This document shows, piece by piece, positions 1-11,081 of a stretch of DNA of 64,000 bases. The notes below the pieces were generated by a model. The model was given only the letters and a program-made list of their open reading frames with translations. It did no database searches and was not told where the DNA came from. This stretch comes from Casuarina equisetifolia (taxonomy: Eukaryota > Streptophyta > Magnoliopsida > Fagales > Casuarinaceae), in contig CM052360.1 in NCBI GenBank assembly GCA_028551475.1, positions 8,668,501 to 8,732,500 of the forward strand, written 5' to 3'. Both the position numbers and the translations under genes were made by a program. Every line of letters starts with the position of its first letter. The first letter of the stretch is position 1.

Positions 1-522
1 AAACACCACTGCACCGTTGCATCCTCAAAGGCAGAGCAATATCTGCAAAGTTGCTTCTTTCAAGGTGATTTTATGATCCTTCTTTTTTATATCTTTTATT
101 TTTATTTTTCGTGTGCTGACAGCTTAATGATCCGTTCTTCATGTATTTATTCTTTTTTTGCTTTTGTTTTTTTTTTCCCGAAGGGATGGTGGCTAAAATC
201 ATTGCCAACTCTTGTTTATAGTTGCAGTATTCTTTTTACAGAATTTTTAAGGCAGCCACGCTCTCTATGTTCAAATATACGAGGGTCTGAGTTTTGTTGT
301 TGATGCCTCTTTTTTTTTTTGGTTGTTTTTAGACCACATCTTTGTTAGTGATTGTTTTTATGAGCTTTTTTTCGGCACTTAACTAAAGCGTTCCAATGTA
401 TTGACAGAGGGGCTAATCGGCGGGCTGTAAATAGTGAAGGTAAAAACCCTTTTGAGGTAGCAGTAGAGTCAAACTTCGATGACGGTGAAATCATTGCTAT
501 ATCGGCAGACTCAAATGGATAG
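1..522 (+). CDS. AGD3: AGD3/VAN3-like ArfGAP (BAR-PH-ArfGAP-ankyrin), C-terminal exons only
   Basis: Only the last two coding exons are in the window: 1-64 (partial, frame beginning at base 2) and 408-522, ending in TAG at 520-522. The intron 65-407 has GT-AG borders. The spliced reading gives an ankyrin repeat (TPLHRCILKGRAISAKLLLS, then RGANRRAVNSEGKNPFEVA) and the tail ESNFDDGEIIAISADSNG. This matches the C-terminus of plant ACAP-type ArfGAPs AGD1-4, where ankyrin repeats follow the BAR, PH and ArfGAP domains. In the family these proteins stimulate GTP hydrolysis on Arf GTPases at the trans-Golgi or plasma membrane; AGD3 (VAN3/SCARFACE) acts in vein patterning. The neighbouring CORYNE gene, adjacent to AGD3 in Arabidopsis, favours the AGD3 member. 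The domain identity is firm; the paralogue rests on synteny. Confidence 0.85.
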
Positions 523-2820
523 TTTCTCAAACAAGATACTATGGGAAGGCCAAATACCTTAAAGGTTGGATAGTCTAAGAGAAAGATATGATATTGCATT
601 TTGTATAATTATATCTCATAGATTTGAGAGCTGGTTCTCCATTGAAGGAAATGTCGAGGTGTTTTTTGAGGATTTAGGGTGGTAGGTTGGCGTGCCTGCC
701 CCATGGGAGTGTGCAGGTTTGTAATTTAAGAATGGTGCCGTTGGTCAGAGTTTAAGAGGTTTGTAATGTCGTATTTTTGTTTATTCAGTTTGTTTGTTGC
801 CAAAAGGAAGCTATGGTGATTTAGTTTAGTGCATTGTGTATCTGTACATTGGTTTCTTTTAGTGAAGCTTTGTTGTGGCTGTAATCTTTGGATTCAAGAA
901 TATGTCGCTTTCCATGCGTCTTTAAAAGGAGCTTGAAATGTTGGAGCTCGAGTTGATAAGTTCGAAGATCAGAATTCATGCATGCCCTCCGCGGCTTGGT
1001 TTTAGTTATTTACTTACTGACGACTGCACGGGCAACCTCTAACACACTGGTCCTGCGAAGCGGTCCAATGCTCAACGCGAACCATACGGCTACTTCTTCT
1101 AATGACCCAGAAAGAAAGAAAGAGATGATTTAAGTCACCAAGCTCTGACCTCGCTGTTCGTTCTCCTTAATTATTCGCAGCGAGGGGAATGGTAAAAGTA
1201 TATGCTATGAGCGAGGGGAGTATATCCTCGGGGCCACTTCTCCGGAGAACAACGGTAATGAGCTAAATGATGGTGATAAAGGACACTCATAAAGCCGGAG
1301 CCTGGGAGAGAAAAAAAAATTAGTTTATTACGGTCCGGACGTGGGACCCGACACATCATGATGAAAAAGTTGTGGGGTGTAAGGTAAGCAGCGGCCGTGA
1401 CGCACGAGGTAAAGTGTTGGTGGAAAGCTTTTCTACGGTGCACTACCAGCTCCCCAAAACCAGACCCCAACCGAACCCAGGCCCACGCCCACGTGCACAC
1501 GTGTTGACCCTTCACTCGTTCCCTCACCCTACGGGACATACAGGGAAGATAAAGGTTTCAAAACTTCTACATAATTCGGTTAAAAACTCAAAAAGGAAAA
1601 AAAAAAAGGGTTATTTTTTGAAAATTTTATTTGGGCAACGAAGAAAAGAGAGGGGAAAAGCAATTATTCGATGAGAAAAGTGAGAACGTTGTTAATCCAT
1701 GCGATAAGACAGTGGCATTTCTATAATCACGAAAAGCAACATCGCACAAATTCCCGTGGATCCCCAATGAACGATCTAGATCTCATCAGACCCTACCAAC
1801 GGTGGGGATCCCTCATCTCCCCGCTTGCTTCAAGCACACAGCTCGATGTCTCTCGCTTTCGCCCCCCCTCGTGATTGCGACGACAGCAATGGCTTCCGGC
1901 GACGTGGCACTGGACCCCACTAAGTACGGTGTCTCTCCGAAAGGCGGGAACCAGTTTTGTCCACAGAGAGGAATGGTCAGGCAGGGACACATAGGCAGAC
2001 AGACTAAGAGGGAGAGAGAGAGAGAGAGAGAGAGAAAGGAGGGGTTGGAATTCTCGATGGGGTTTTGTTTGTGTTCCGATTTTTCAAGGATAGTGATGGA
2101 AGTAGTTGTTTGCAAGGAAAACGGAGTCTCTTTGTTAGGTTTGCTTACCGAGTTTCTGTGGGACTTTGAACCTTCGAGTCTCTAAGCTTCTGCTACTTCA
2201 CCAGGAAAAGAGAAAAAAAATCATCGTTCTTTTCTACTGGGTCTTCCATTTTGGGGAGGTTGCTAATTTTCAACTGGGAAAAAGAACTTCTGGGGGTCTT
2301 ATGCCTAGGGCCATTAAAGTGGTCACGCCTCTTATTTGAGGTGAAGAGTTGTGGCATTTTTGGACGAGTGCCATTCCGGGGAAAAGATTCACATTCAAGC
2401 AAGAAGATTGGCTAAGAGCAATGTTCTAGGGTGGGAGGGAAATAGATGGGAATCATGGGGAAATGATTCGTTGCGTATTTCTTCAGTGCAAACTCCTCCT
2501 TCCTCTTTTTCTAATATGCCCCCAGGGTCTCAAACACATCGAAGCTTCTCTGATAGGTTGAACTCCTTCGGGACTCAAGTCGAAGGCGTGATTTTCATGC
2601 ATCTTCATTAGAGGGAACAAAAAGAAATTTTGTGAGTGTTTGAGTTCTTCTCGATTTCATTTCTGGGCTTCTGGACGCTGAAAAGCCAGAAAAGCTGGAG
2701 CTTTATTAGCTAATTTTGCATCTTGAACAAAGACATTCAAGGCATGGTGCTAAAAGCTCACTCTTTCTCTGTCCTCTCTGTCCCTTGGTTCTGAGATTTA
2801 GTGGTTTAGCACACAAAGGA
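523..2820. other. 3' UTR of the ArfGAP, intergenic DNA and CORYNE upstream region
   Basis: The first few hundred bases are T-rich and read as the ArfGAP 3' UTR. From about 1000 to 2820 several short open frames exist on both strands, but none shows a recognisable protein or a plausible intron chain. The segment before 2821 probably holds the CORYNE promoter and leader, including a GA microsatellite near 2012-2035. I see no mobile element here. Confidence 0.5.
2011..2036. repeat. (GA)n microsatellite
   Basis: About twelve GA units about 800 bp upstream of the CORYNE start codon. GA runs near plant transcription starts are common and can be GAGA-type (BPC) binding sites; that role is inference. 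Confidence 0.85.
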
Positions 2821-4530
2821 ATGGTGAAAATGAGAAGACATAGATACACCCTCGACTTTTGCAGCAACAGTGTCTTCACTCTTCTTTTGCTGTTTTTATT
2901 CTGCTTTCAGTCCGCCTCTGCGTACTGCCAAGAGAAAACCATTGAGCACATCTCCTCCGGGACTTCACCACACAAATACCAAAACGGGCTCAGAAGAATT
3001 CTTCTCAGCATAGCATTAGGAGGACTAACTGGTTTGTTCGGTGCCTTTATCTTCGCTCTTATTGTCCGCAGCTTCGTGCGGTTCCTCAACCGAACCCCAC
3101 TTGTGAAAGGCCCCGTCATATTCTCTCCCAAAATCGATCCTAAGACGCTTCAGGCTGCTCTCGCCAATGCGAACCAGTTGCTGGGGTCAAGCCCTAATGG
3201 GAAATACTACCGGACCGTCCTCGACAACGGGCTTATCATTGCAGTCAAGCGGCTCGAACCGTTTGAGACAGGTTCACCGGAGAGGTCGGTAAAGAGAAAG
3301 CTTCAGCAGGAGCTGGAAAGGCTTGCGGGTTTGAGACACAGAAATTTGATGAGCCTAAGGGCTTATGTTCGTGGTCCCGGTGGTGGGTTCTCTTTGGTTT
3401 ATGATTATGTCGCGGGCGGGAGTCTTCAGGATGCTATGCAAAGAGTTAGAGATAATCAGTTGCAGCTTGGATGGGAGGTGCGCCTTAGAATCGCTGTTGG
3501 GGTTGTGAAGGGGCTTCAGTATCTTCATTTTGAGTGTGACCCTCAGGTTTTGCACTATAACTTGAAGCCTACCAATGTTATGCTGGACACGGAGTTTGAA
3601 CCCAGGCTGGGAGATTGTGGGTTGGCTAAGCTCGTCCCGCATTTGGATAGAGCAACATCCGGCTACACAGACCCGGAGTGTTTCCGAGATTGCAGGTAAT
3701 AGTTTAACTTCCACAATTGAAAGATTTGAATTTCTTACTTTGTAGAACTTCACTGCCAATCCTTCATATGGTGGTAGTGATGAGAGATTCAAGAAGTAGC
3801 CCTCTTTTAACATTAGCCCTTTCTCTGCTCATTTGATTGCTACAAGAACAGTAACAAGATATACCATCTGCAGCATTGTTGTTTCTGATATATACTCCAG
3901 AGTTTGATGAGATTTGCTCTTCTTTTTTCCTAAGTTTATCTTCGTGTTTACCTTAACTCTCTACATCCGAAAAGGGGGGTTTTCTGCGACTTTTGCAATT
4001 GAAATCACCAGCTTAGATTCTAGTACGAATGGCGAAGTTGAGCTTGAGTGTAGAATTCGATTTTTTTTATTGGAGTTTAATTTTTTGCATAAATTTGAGA
4101 TTATCTAATGGGTACTTTTAGAGGCATTCTGGTTTTGTATTACGAGCTTAAATTTATGTTCTTTGTTTCGTGCTAAACACATCTCATCGATTTGGTAATG
4201 ATTTATTTCAAATAAAACAGGTACACCGATAAGAGCGACGTTTTCAGCTTTGGTATCATATTGGGTGTTTTGTTGACGGGTAGAGATCCGACCGACCCAT
4301 TCTTTAGAGAACCTGTTAGTAGGGGGAGTTTGGGACAGTGGCTTCGGCATTTGCAGCAAGCAGGGGAGGCACGAGAAGCACTAGACAAGGGTATTCTTGG
4401 AGAAGAAGGCGAGGAAGATGAGATCCTGATGGCAGTGAGAATAGCTGTTGTTTGCTTATCAGACTGTCCTGCTGACAGGCCTTCCAGCGATGAGCTAGTT
4501 CACATGCTAACCCAACTGCACAGTTTTTGA
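2821..4530 (+). CDS. CRN: CORYNE, membrane-bound receptor-like pseudokinase
   Basis: Two exons, 2821-3695 and 4221-4530 (GT-AG intron 3696-4220), encode 394 aa. The order is a hydrophobic signal region (about residues 18-34), a very short ectodomain, a transmembrane segment (about 59-85) and a kinase-like domain starting near 110. CORYNE acts with CLAVATA2 to relay CLE peptide signals that restrict stem-cell number in meristems. The kinase is atypical: the glycine loop is degenerate (SSPNGKYY), Lys143 is kept (AVKRL), the HRD motif is HYN (LHYNLKPTN) and DFG is DCG (GDCGLAK), so the catalytic Asp is Asn, as in Arabidopsis CRN. The tail RPSSDELVHMLTQLHSF matches the family end exactly. An upstream in-frame ATG at 2716 would add 35 residues before the signal peptide; 2821 is preferred because the resulting N-terminus fits known CRN. 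Confidence 0.95.
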
Positions 4531-6496
4531 AGGAAATGTAAGTAAACGATTTTGGAAATTGGAGAATTGGGGATTTTGCTCTTAGGGATATAGTCCGCAA
4601 TGCATGTGAACAAGCTGTGAATTGATCTCTTTTACGACTGCATTATGATCGTGGTGTTGTGGTTGTGATTGCTGCGTTTTTAATGTTTAGCTACTTGCCT
4701 CTCTTCAAATCTGTGTGAATTCTCTTATTGTGGCATCACGGAGGGCCCGTACATAACTGATATTTATGGTGAAGAAGCTGAAATTCAAGATCGGAGCCAA
4801 GACATGTCTGTTCAATCAGATAATTGTGGAGGGACGCTGAAGTTATCGTGCTCTTTTACATTCTAATGATAATGGGGTTTGGTTGGCTGTCTTTATCGGA
4901 CAAAACTTTTTGGGAACCACGATTCCCTTTTAACTGGAAATTAGGCAATTCTCTTTATTTTTGTCTTTTACTTTATGACCATCTTAACGTGGAACCTACT
5001 TAGCATGTAATCAAAGTGAAATTCCTCTCAACTTTATTGACTTTATTGTATCTATGCCAGAAGGGATGATATCTTAGAATGCATTTCCTTGGCATACAAT
5101 CGTCTGGTGCACAATATCTCGCTGCATCTTTCACGACATCTTTCTGGTTTGGTGCAAGGTCATTCTAGTTTAAGATTCGACAGATAATAACAGTAGTATT
5201 TCCGGCATTTAGGTCCTCGTACCTTTTCCCAGATCACTTCTTCTCAAAGCAGGAATTAGAGATGTCTGCAAGTTCTGAACTCTTGCTTTCTCAGCTATGG
5301 CCGTGGACCAAGATCCGTATCAGTCCTAGCAGCTGTTCTTAAAGGCTGGCCTTATGATTTTCTTTTAAGATCTAGTTGTGAAAGAGCTAAAGGGACGACA
5401 GCTGTATCTTCATGCGGTGTACATGCCTAGGGAGCATGAAAAGTGTGAGAAAAGGCTAATGGTGGGGATGCTGGCTGCTGAAGGTACTGAGACAAAGCAT
5501 GGGGCCAAAAGAGGCATGCTCCAAAAGATCGAATTCAGAAAGCGTGGGAAGCAAAGTTAACTGTTAGTTACCCCCCTTCCAGCTGTGAATGCGATTGCTC
5601 AACTCACTGAAATGCCACGCTGACGCGTCAGAGTCTTATAATTTTTTTTGACGCTTCTGTAATCACTGCACATTTGAATTGATCGTATTTCTCTATGATT
5701 TTTATATTCGAGTATCAGTTTTGTGGTACATGCCGGCGGAAACCAAGTCACGGAGAAGTTTGCAAAATCAGGAACAACTCGGGGGAGGAATAGTGCGGGC
5801 CGTTTTCTGATAATGCAAAAAAAAAAAAAAAAAAAAGAAGAAGGGGTCATCATTCAATTCTGGGAATTACCTTAAAGGGTGCATTGCGGGGTTGGGACTT
5901 TTTGAGCTCAAGAGGTACCGGCTGACCTCATCCATTATAGGTCCTTTTTCTTCCCCAAGGACTTAAAAAGGTTAGGATTTGACGACACGAGCTAAAACTA
6001 CGGGTTGGGGAATTTCTCAACTGAGAATCCAGGAATTTTAAGTACCCAAAGAACTTGTGTTTTACTTGAATAAGAGGAAATTATCTAGACGCAAATTCTT
6101 ACGATAGATTAATGAGCTCTTGATCACTTGTTAGTTTAGTGTTAATAGGGTTTGGGGTGTCTTGGTCTTAGATTTAAGCTTGGAATTTCTTTGTCTTCTT
6201 TGTCTTAGGTGCGTTGTGTCTAAAAAAAAATTTAAAAAAGAAAAAGAAAAAAAAGAAGAAAAGATTAATGAGCTCTAGCCAACATATCCGACTGTGTTGA
6301 TGGGCTACATGAACATTTGCGAACTAAATGGATGTCAAAGGGAAAAGCTAAAGAACAAAAGACATTACGGAATCAGATATAAACATCACACTTTTAAGCG
6401 TCTGCAGAGTAATTAGTGAGATACTTGAAGTCATACACTTCGTTCAGCAGTGTAATTTAGAAACCACGTCTCCGTGGATTGGAACGAGATACAACA
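4531..6496. other. Intergenic DNA between CORYNE and the convergent ATPase gene
   Basis: This holds the CORYNE 3' UTR and, at its right end, the 3' UTR of the minus-strand ATPase gene. An open frame at 5378-5560 has no recognisable domain, and poly-A tracts lie near 5818-5836 and 6222-6260. I see no gene or clear transposon. Confidence 0.5.
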
Positions 6497-7888
6497 TTAC
6501 TGTTCGCTTTCATCGGTGATCCCCTCCAAAAACAGATACTGCAGAGCTATGGAGTACTTGGCAATTCTCGTCCTCGCTGAACTGCCACTTCCAGAATTGC
6601 TGCTGCTCTTCACCAAAATAAACGATCCGGAGCCATCACCTACTGCACAGTACCCTACACAACCATGTAAGCATATAATGTGGATCAATAAGCAACCCAA
6701 GTGAGCATAATGGTCGTCACATATAAAGCCAACCTCTGATTGTAAAAATGGTTGGAACCCATCTCTTATATATGAAAAGCAGCCTCGGGGAGTCTCCGTG
6801 GTGTGTATCCGATAAGAGAAGCTTGCAAGGACTCGTCTTACTACCATACAGATTAAGGAATAAAGCTTGTTTAATACTTGTCACAATCGAAAACCAAGTA
6901 AAAACAACCTCACAATGATGGTCACTTGGTTTCTCACTTCGCATGGTTAACTGCGTTGTGACACAAAGCTAGAGTCCGGACCATTCCCAAGTCTCTTCCG
7001 CGAGGACTATTGTATTTCTCCTGGCAGCTCCTTTGAGAATTTACGGGTAATAACAGAAAATAAGAATAACCGTAGGACTGGAACCAACAACAAATATTGG
7101 ATTATATAGCCAAAGAAGATTTAGATAAAACCTATGGATTCTAATCCCATCATTCAGTCAGTCATGTTGGGGATTACTAGCGATGTGGAATTTACCTCTC
7201 GCAAATGTATTTATTTAATGTGTACAAAGCATCAAACGGTAAAAAAAAATGTGGAGACTCCTTGCATGATGGACAAAGTGCGTACCTTTCGTCAAACAAG
7301 TCTCCGAAATCATCGACAACAACTGCTGCAGGAAATGTATCGTGCAGGTGGAATGCAGCAAAGTAATTTTTAATTCCTTCTTCGTTGTCCACGTATCTTT
7401 CACAATATTAAAAATCTCAACGGTTGGATAATATTATCACTACAGCTTTGTGCTTTTCTTCTTCAAAAGGCTTAGTTACTTACTTCATTTGAATACGCTG
7501 AAAGGTATCCGAGGAGGGATCAATGCCCTGAAATGAACAGGAGAAGCGTGCGTCGTGTTGCAGTAGAGAGAAGAATACACAGCAAGTTGTTCGTGTGAGA
7601 TAAGAAGTACCTGAGAGAGATAGGGAGGCTTGCTTTCCAACTTGCGCCGGTTACATATGAACACGACGCGACGGTCGCTATGCGATGCGGAGTTAAATGC
7701 GAACTGGAATAGCAACGAGGTCTTTCCGCTGCAAGTTACCACGCAGTCATAAAGAATTCTGAGGACATATCGTTGAGTAATATGGCTAGCACTTACCAGG
7801 AAGGGGGCCCGGAGAGAAGCGTAATTGTGTCCGACTGGTTATGGTTGGAGACGTCCCCTTGCCTTGCCGAGAAGAACCTCGCAACCAT
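6497..7888 (-). CDS. SWSAP1-like small P-loop ATPase (RecA/Rad51-paralogue type)
   Basis: Seven short exons on the minus strand in transcription order: 7888-7797, 7728-7611, 7527-7484, 7396-7286, 7030-6938, 6840-6734, 6639-6497. All borders are GT-AG and phases join to a 235-aa protein. Near the N-terminus TITLLSGPPSCGKTSLLF is a Walker A (GPPSCGKT) split by intron 1 inside the Cys codon. AAVVVDDFGDLF is the Walker B-like strand, followed by RGRDLGMVRTLALC and KLLLSDTHHGDSPRLLF. Size and motif order resemble plant P-loop proteins related to human SWSAP1, which binds the SWIM protein SWS1/ZSWIM7 and supports RAD51 in homologous recombination. That function is inferred; a generic RecA-like ATPase is the alternative. 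The chosen ATG lies 21 codons before the Walker A; the frame stays open upstream. Confidence 0.78.
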
Positions 7889-7997
7889 ATTCGTCAAATG
7901 TTTTGCGCAGCGTCCGCTGAAACGCTCCCAACTCTTTTGAATGGTGGTTGTGGGCCGCGGTATCTGAGCCCACCTTCTAAATAAAGAGCCCCCGAGC

Positions 7998-8070
7998 CAC
8001 GGCTTTGGTCTAGTTGAGAACACGTTGGTCGAAGTGAGAAACCCAGATGGCTTGATTCAAATCCATCCCC
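7998..8070 (+). repeat. Possible tRNA-derived fragment (SINE or tRNA relic)
   Basis: A box A-like stretch TGGTCTAGTTG (8006-8016) is followed 37 bases later by a box B-like GATTCAAATCC (8054-8064), a spacing normal for RNA polymerase III promoters of tRNA origin. No full cloverleaf was traced and no 3' tail is evident, so this may be chance or a decayed SINE head. Confidence 0.25.
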
Positions 8071-8148
8071 CTCTGTAGACAAATAATGCTCGTTAGTGCT
8101 CGGATAACACCATGGATATTTGTTCTGTGTGTCTGTTGACCATGGATA

Positions 8149-9060
8149 TTGTTTACTCATTTTTTTATTGATTATGGTTTCTTCTTGAGTACACATGATT
8201 CGCCATTGTTTACATATCATTGTAGTACTATTATTGTTTGGCTTTTACCATATGTGAATGATTTGGTGATAACGGGCAATTTGGATTCAGTTTTGGAAGC
8301 GTTTATTGCTTTTCTAATTATTTTTTTTCTTATGAAAAATCTGGGTAGTCTGCATTATTTCTTGGAAATAGAAGTCTTTTATTATCTCAAAAATAATACT
8401 CTTTGGACCTTTTACAACATGCCTAAATGTTAGCTCACAAGTCTGTGGCAACTCCACTAAAAGTGTTTTCCGTAAAGGGTCGCCTTTCACTAAGTCTTTT
8501 GAATCTCGGTCACTAGTTGGGACCTTATAGTATCTTAACTTTACAACATTAGAATCTCCTTTGCTGTGAACAAACTTTGCTAATCAATGCATTCTCCTTT
8601 AGTTCAATATTATCACAATCTTAAAAGACTTCTATTGTATTTACATGGTTCTATTGAGTTAGTACTTAAGATACATTCAAAAAGCTACATTATTTTGTTT
8701 GGGCTCATTGATTCGGACTGGGTAGGGTGCCCTGCAACCATAAGGTCTGCATCAGGTTTTTCTTTATTTCTGGGATCTAATTGTGTGACATGGAGCTCTA
8801 AATCTCAACCTACCGTTGTCCGTTTTTCTGCTCAGGCAAAGGATAGAGCACTAGTTGTTGCTACATCTGAGTCTATATGGATTTATTCATTATTGAAGGC
8901 TTTGCGAATCTCAATTAAGGCCTACTTCTATGTATTGTGATAACCTATCACATTGCATCTTTCCATTAAATTCTATGTTCGTAATAAAACTAAACATGTG
9001 GAATTGAATTATCATTTTGTAAGGGAAAGAGTGGCTGAAGATTCCAGCGTTAACCAGGTA
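8149..9060 (+). mobile_element. Ty1/copia retrotransposon remnant (reverse transcriptase to RNase H)
   Basis: Plus-strand frames resemble the copia reverse-transcriptase segment around the catalytic strand (YVNDLVITGN, then LGSLHYFLEIEV). Further on is the RNase H region (SDWVGCPATIRSASGF and TWSSKSQPTVVRFSAQA). gag, protease, integrase and recognisable LTR pairs are absent in the vicinity. The element is broken at several points and looks old. It is treated as a fossil. Confidence 0.85.
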
Positions 9061-10689
9061 TGTAACTTCTTCTCAACAAATAGTTGACGACTACGGATTA
9101 CCAAGTTGGTCTTAGGGTGCATGTTGATAAAACCATTCTAACTCCATGTAATCCTTGACTCTTTAAGAGCTAGTTACAGCCCTTTTGTACTACTAACTCC
9201 ATGTATACTTCTTACATAGATCTATAAAACAGTTTCATCATTTCTACTCAAATTTGTTTCTTATCACTTTGGTTGAAATTTTCTAGTTGCATTTACTGAT
9301 GAATAGCGTTTGTGACGTTTGAGGCTGGACTTGGATTGAAGGAAGATAGATCCTGGAGGCATATTTACACATAATTCTGGTCCACACGAACCTATCCACG
9401 GTTAGCTCATCCACAAGCTCACGAGTAACCGACTAGTCTCAGTCATGGACATCCTTACCAACTCCGCACTAAGAAGAAAAAGGGGATCGCATCATATCTT
9501 AACTTGCTGTCTCAATCCCAAGATTTTCTTCGTAGGAAAAGGCAAAGAATAGTGAATCCAGTGCGAAAAACCCTTTTCAGTGAAAAGAGAGCAAGAAGTA
9601 GTAAGTTCTAGTGGTCTCTCTAGTATCACTAGGACAAAACCTATGGGACATGTATATCCTGCTTTTTTATTTGCTTTTTTCCTTTTCGCTGGCTTTCATA
9701 GCATTCACTTGTCTGTAGGAATCGAAATATTATCCCCTCCCAGACAAGGTAAAAAATGCCACCCATTGAAAAGTGGACACCATCCTCTTAATCATGGTTC
9801 AGAATAAAAGGAATAGAAGGGGTAAAAAGATGGAACCGAAATAAACACCTACATTCCTCCTTGGGACGATCATAACGGATCACTAGTGCTGGAAGACAAA
9901 GCCAAGGACCCATTGAGCTCATTCAATGAGCAGTGTAACGTCAATGCATGGGTCATTGAAGCTCCCTTACCGTCCACTCGGCCCCAGAATTATGCTTCGT
10001 TGGACAATTAAAAGCCTTATTTGGCATGCTTTTGTAGCGTAAACACTGTTACATATGCCAGGTATCATCTTTACAACGCCAGCATATCATCAGCTTAGGT
10101 TACATAAACTATACTGTGATTTAATTAACTTTCACACATTCCTAAATAACAATAGTTAATGATAGAAACGTATCTGGATTATTTTTTATGGACTTCCTGA
10201 CACGTATGTTCCCCACTTGGGCTCTCAAAGGAGGTGTGTCATCCCCGGAGCATCTGATGTGGGCCTTAACCAAGATGCGCGCTGACTGATGACATCACTC
10301 AACAACCAGGCGAAAAAATCAAAGCGACAAGCGTTACTTCTTTTCCACGCAAAGCTGAAATCTTATTGGCCGGTAGTCTTCTATTTAATTCTCTCTCTTT
10401 CTCTCTCTCCAATCCTGCCTGTTAATGACAGGACAAATCCTCTTCCCGAAATCGGAAAGACTTTCCGTTTGGATGCAGACAAACGTCGTCTCATGTTAGC
10501 CAACCCAAACTCGACATCCGTTCGCGTCAGAGTAGCGGTGTCAAGGCCTGCCGTGAGCCACTGGCGGGTAGCCTTCCCATTTGCCCCTCGAGCAGAGGAC
10601 AAAGCGGGCAGAGAAAATGCAGTGCCGGTTGGGCACGGCTGGACAATAATTCGGTTTCGGTTTGAAATAAAATAAATTAAGAAATGAAT

Positions 10690-10691
<2 letters not shown>
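9061..10691. other. Intergenic DNA with one small peptide ORF
   Basis: Apart from the small ORF at 9643-9807 described separately, I recognise no gene. The left edge may carry the tail of the copia remnant. An open frame at 10289-10675 overlaps pyrimidine-rich sequence and has no recognisable domain. The right part is probably the distal promoter of the auxin response factor gene. Confidence 0.45.
9643..9807 (+). CDS. Possible small secreted peptide with a degenerate CLE-like tail
   Basis: A 54-codon ORF beginning MGHVYPAFLFAFFLFAGF has a strong signal-peptide-like hydrophobic core (about residues 5-17) and then a short, basic, proline- and histidine-rich region ending KCHPLKSGHHPLNHGSE. The stretch SGHHPLNH aligns with CLE positions 5-12 (SG..PL.H), but the canonical Arg1, Pro4 and Pro7 are not conserved. 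An in-frame ATG lies further upstream at 9580. At 54 residues it is shorter than typical CLE precursors, and a GT donor-like site follows codon PPRQ, so it could be one exon of something longer or a chance ORF. I do not assign a function. Confidence 0.3.
   Translation: MGHVYPAFLFAFFLFAGFHSIHLSVGIEILSPPRQGKKCHPLKSGHHPLNHGSE

Positions 10692-10729
<38 letters not shown>
10692..10729. repeat. (GA)n microsatellite upstream of the ARF gene
   Basis: About eighteen GA units, roughly 350 bp before the ARF start codon and 75 bp before the upstream ORF, so probably in the core promoter or 5' leader. A pyrimidine-rich block (CTCTCTCTTTCTCTCTCTCC) sits near 10391-10410. Confidence 0.85.
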
Positions 10730-10733
<4 letters not shown>

Positions 10734-10803
10734 TGACACTCGCTTGAGAAAACGAAAAAGGGCGTGAATAAAGGTGTGGTGCTCGGACACTGTACGAATA
10801 GTA

Positions 10804-10941
10804 ATGGCAGCGAGTAGCAATACCGCAGAGACCGTCGCAGAGGCGTCAGAGAAAAAGGAGGGAGATGATGAGAGCCCAAAGCAACCCCCCAAAAGCGTTT
10901 CTTCAATCGAGGAGATGATGTTTTCGCAGAGCGACACTTAG
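10804..10941 (+). CDS. 45-codon upstream ORF in the ARF leader region
   Basis: ATG at 10804 to TAG at 10939-10941 encodes a hydrophilic, acidic peptide beginning MAASSNTAETVAEASEKKE and ending SIEEMMFSQSDT. It lies 140 bp before the ARF start codon and stops before it. ARF leaders in plants often carry translated upstream ORFs that lower main-ORF translation; applying that here is inference. It could instead be an unrecognised short exon of another transcript. No domain is recognised. Confidence 0.35.
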   Translation: MAASSNTAETVAEASEKKEGDDESPKQPPKSVSSIEEMMFSQSDT

Positions 10942-11081
10942 GGCTCTTAGGTTGCTCTGACATAGAGTTCCTACACTTGATTTTTATCCTTACCTATTTC
11001 CTTTGCTCTAGAGCGTTTTTGGATGGTGATGATCATCGATCGGCTGCCGAGGAGAGGTCTTTATTGAGAGCTCCTTCAGAA

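Noticed and set aside
1171-1674. Overlapping ORFs on both strands upstream of CORYNE
   Set aside because: Compositionally mixed, mutually overlapping, with no known motif or splice partners.
5378-5560. 60-codon ORF between CORYNE and the ATPase gene
   Set aside because: Lys/Glu-rich reading with no family match, lying in or near the CORYNE 3' region.
10289-10675. 128-codon ORF upstream of the ARF
   Set aside because: It overlaps a pyrimidine-rich tract and an antisense ORF; no domain is recognisable.
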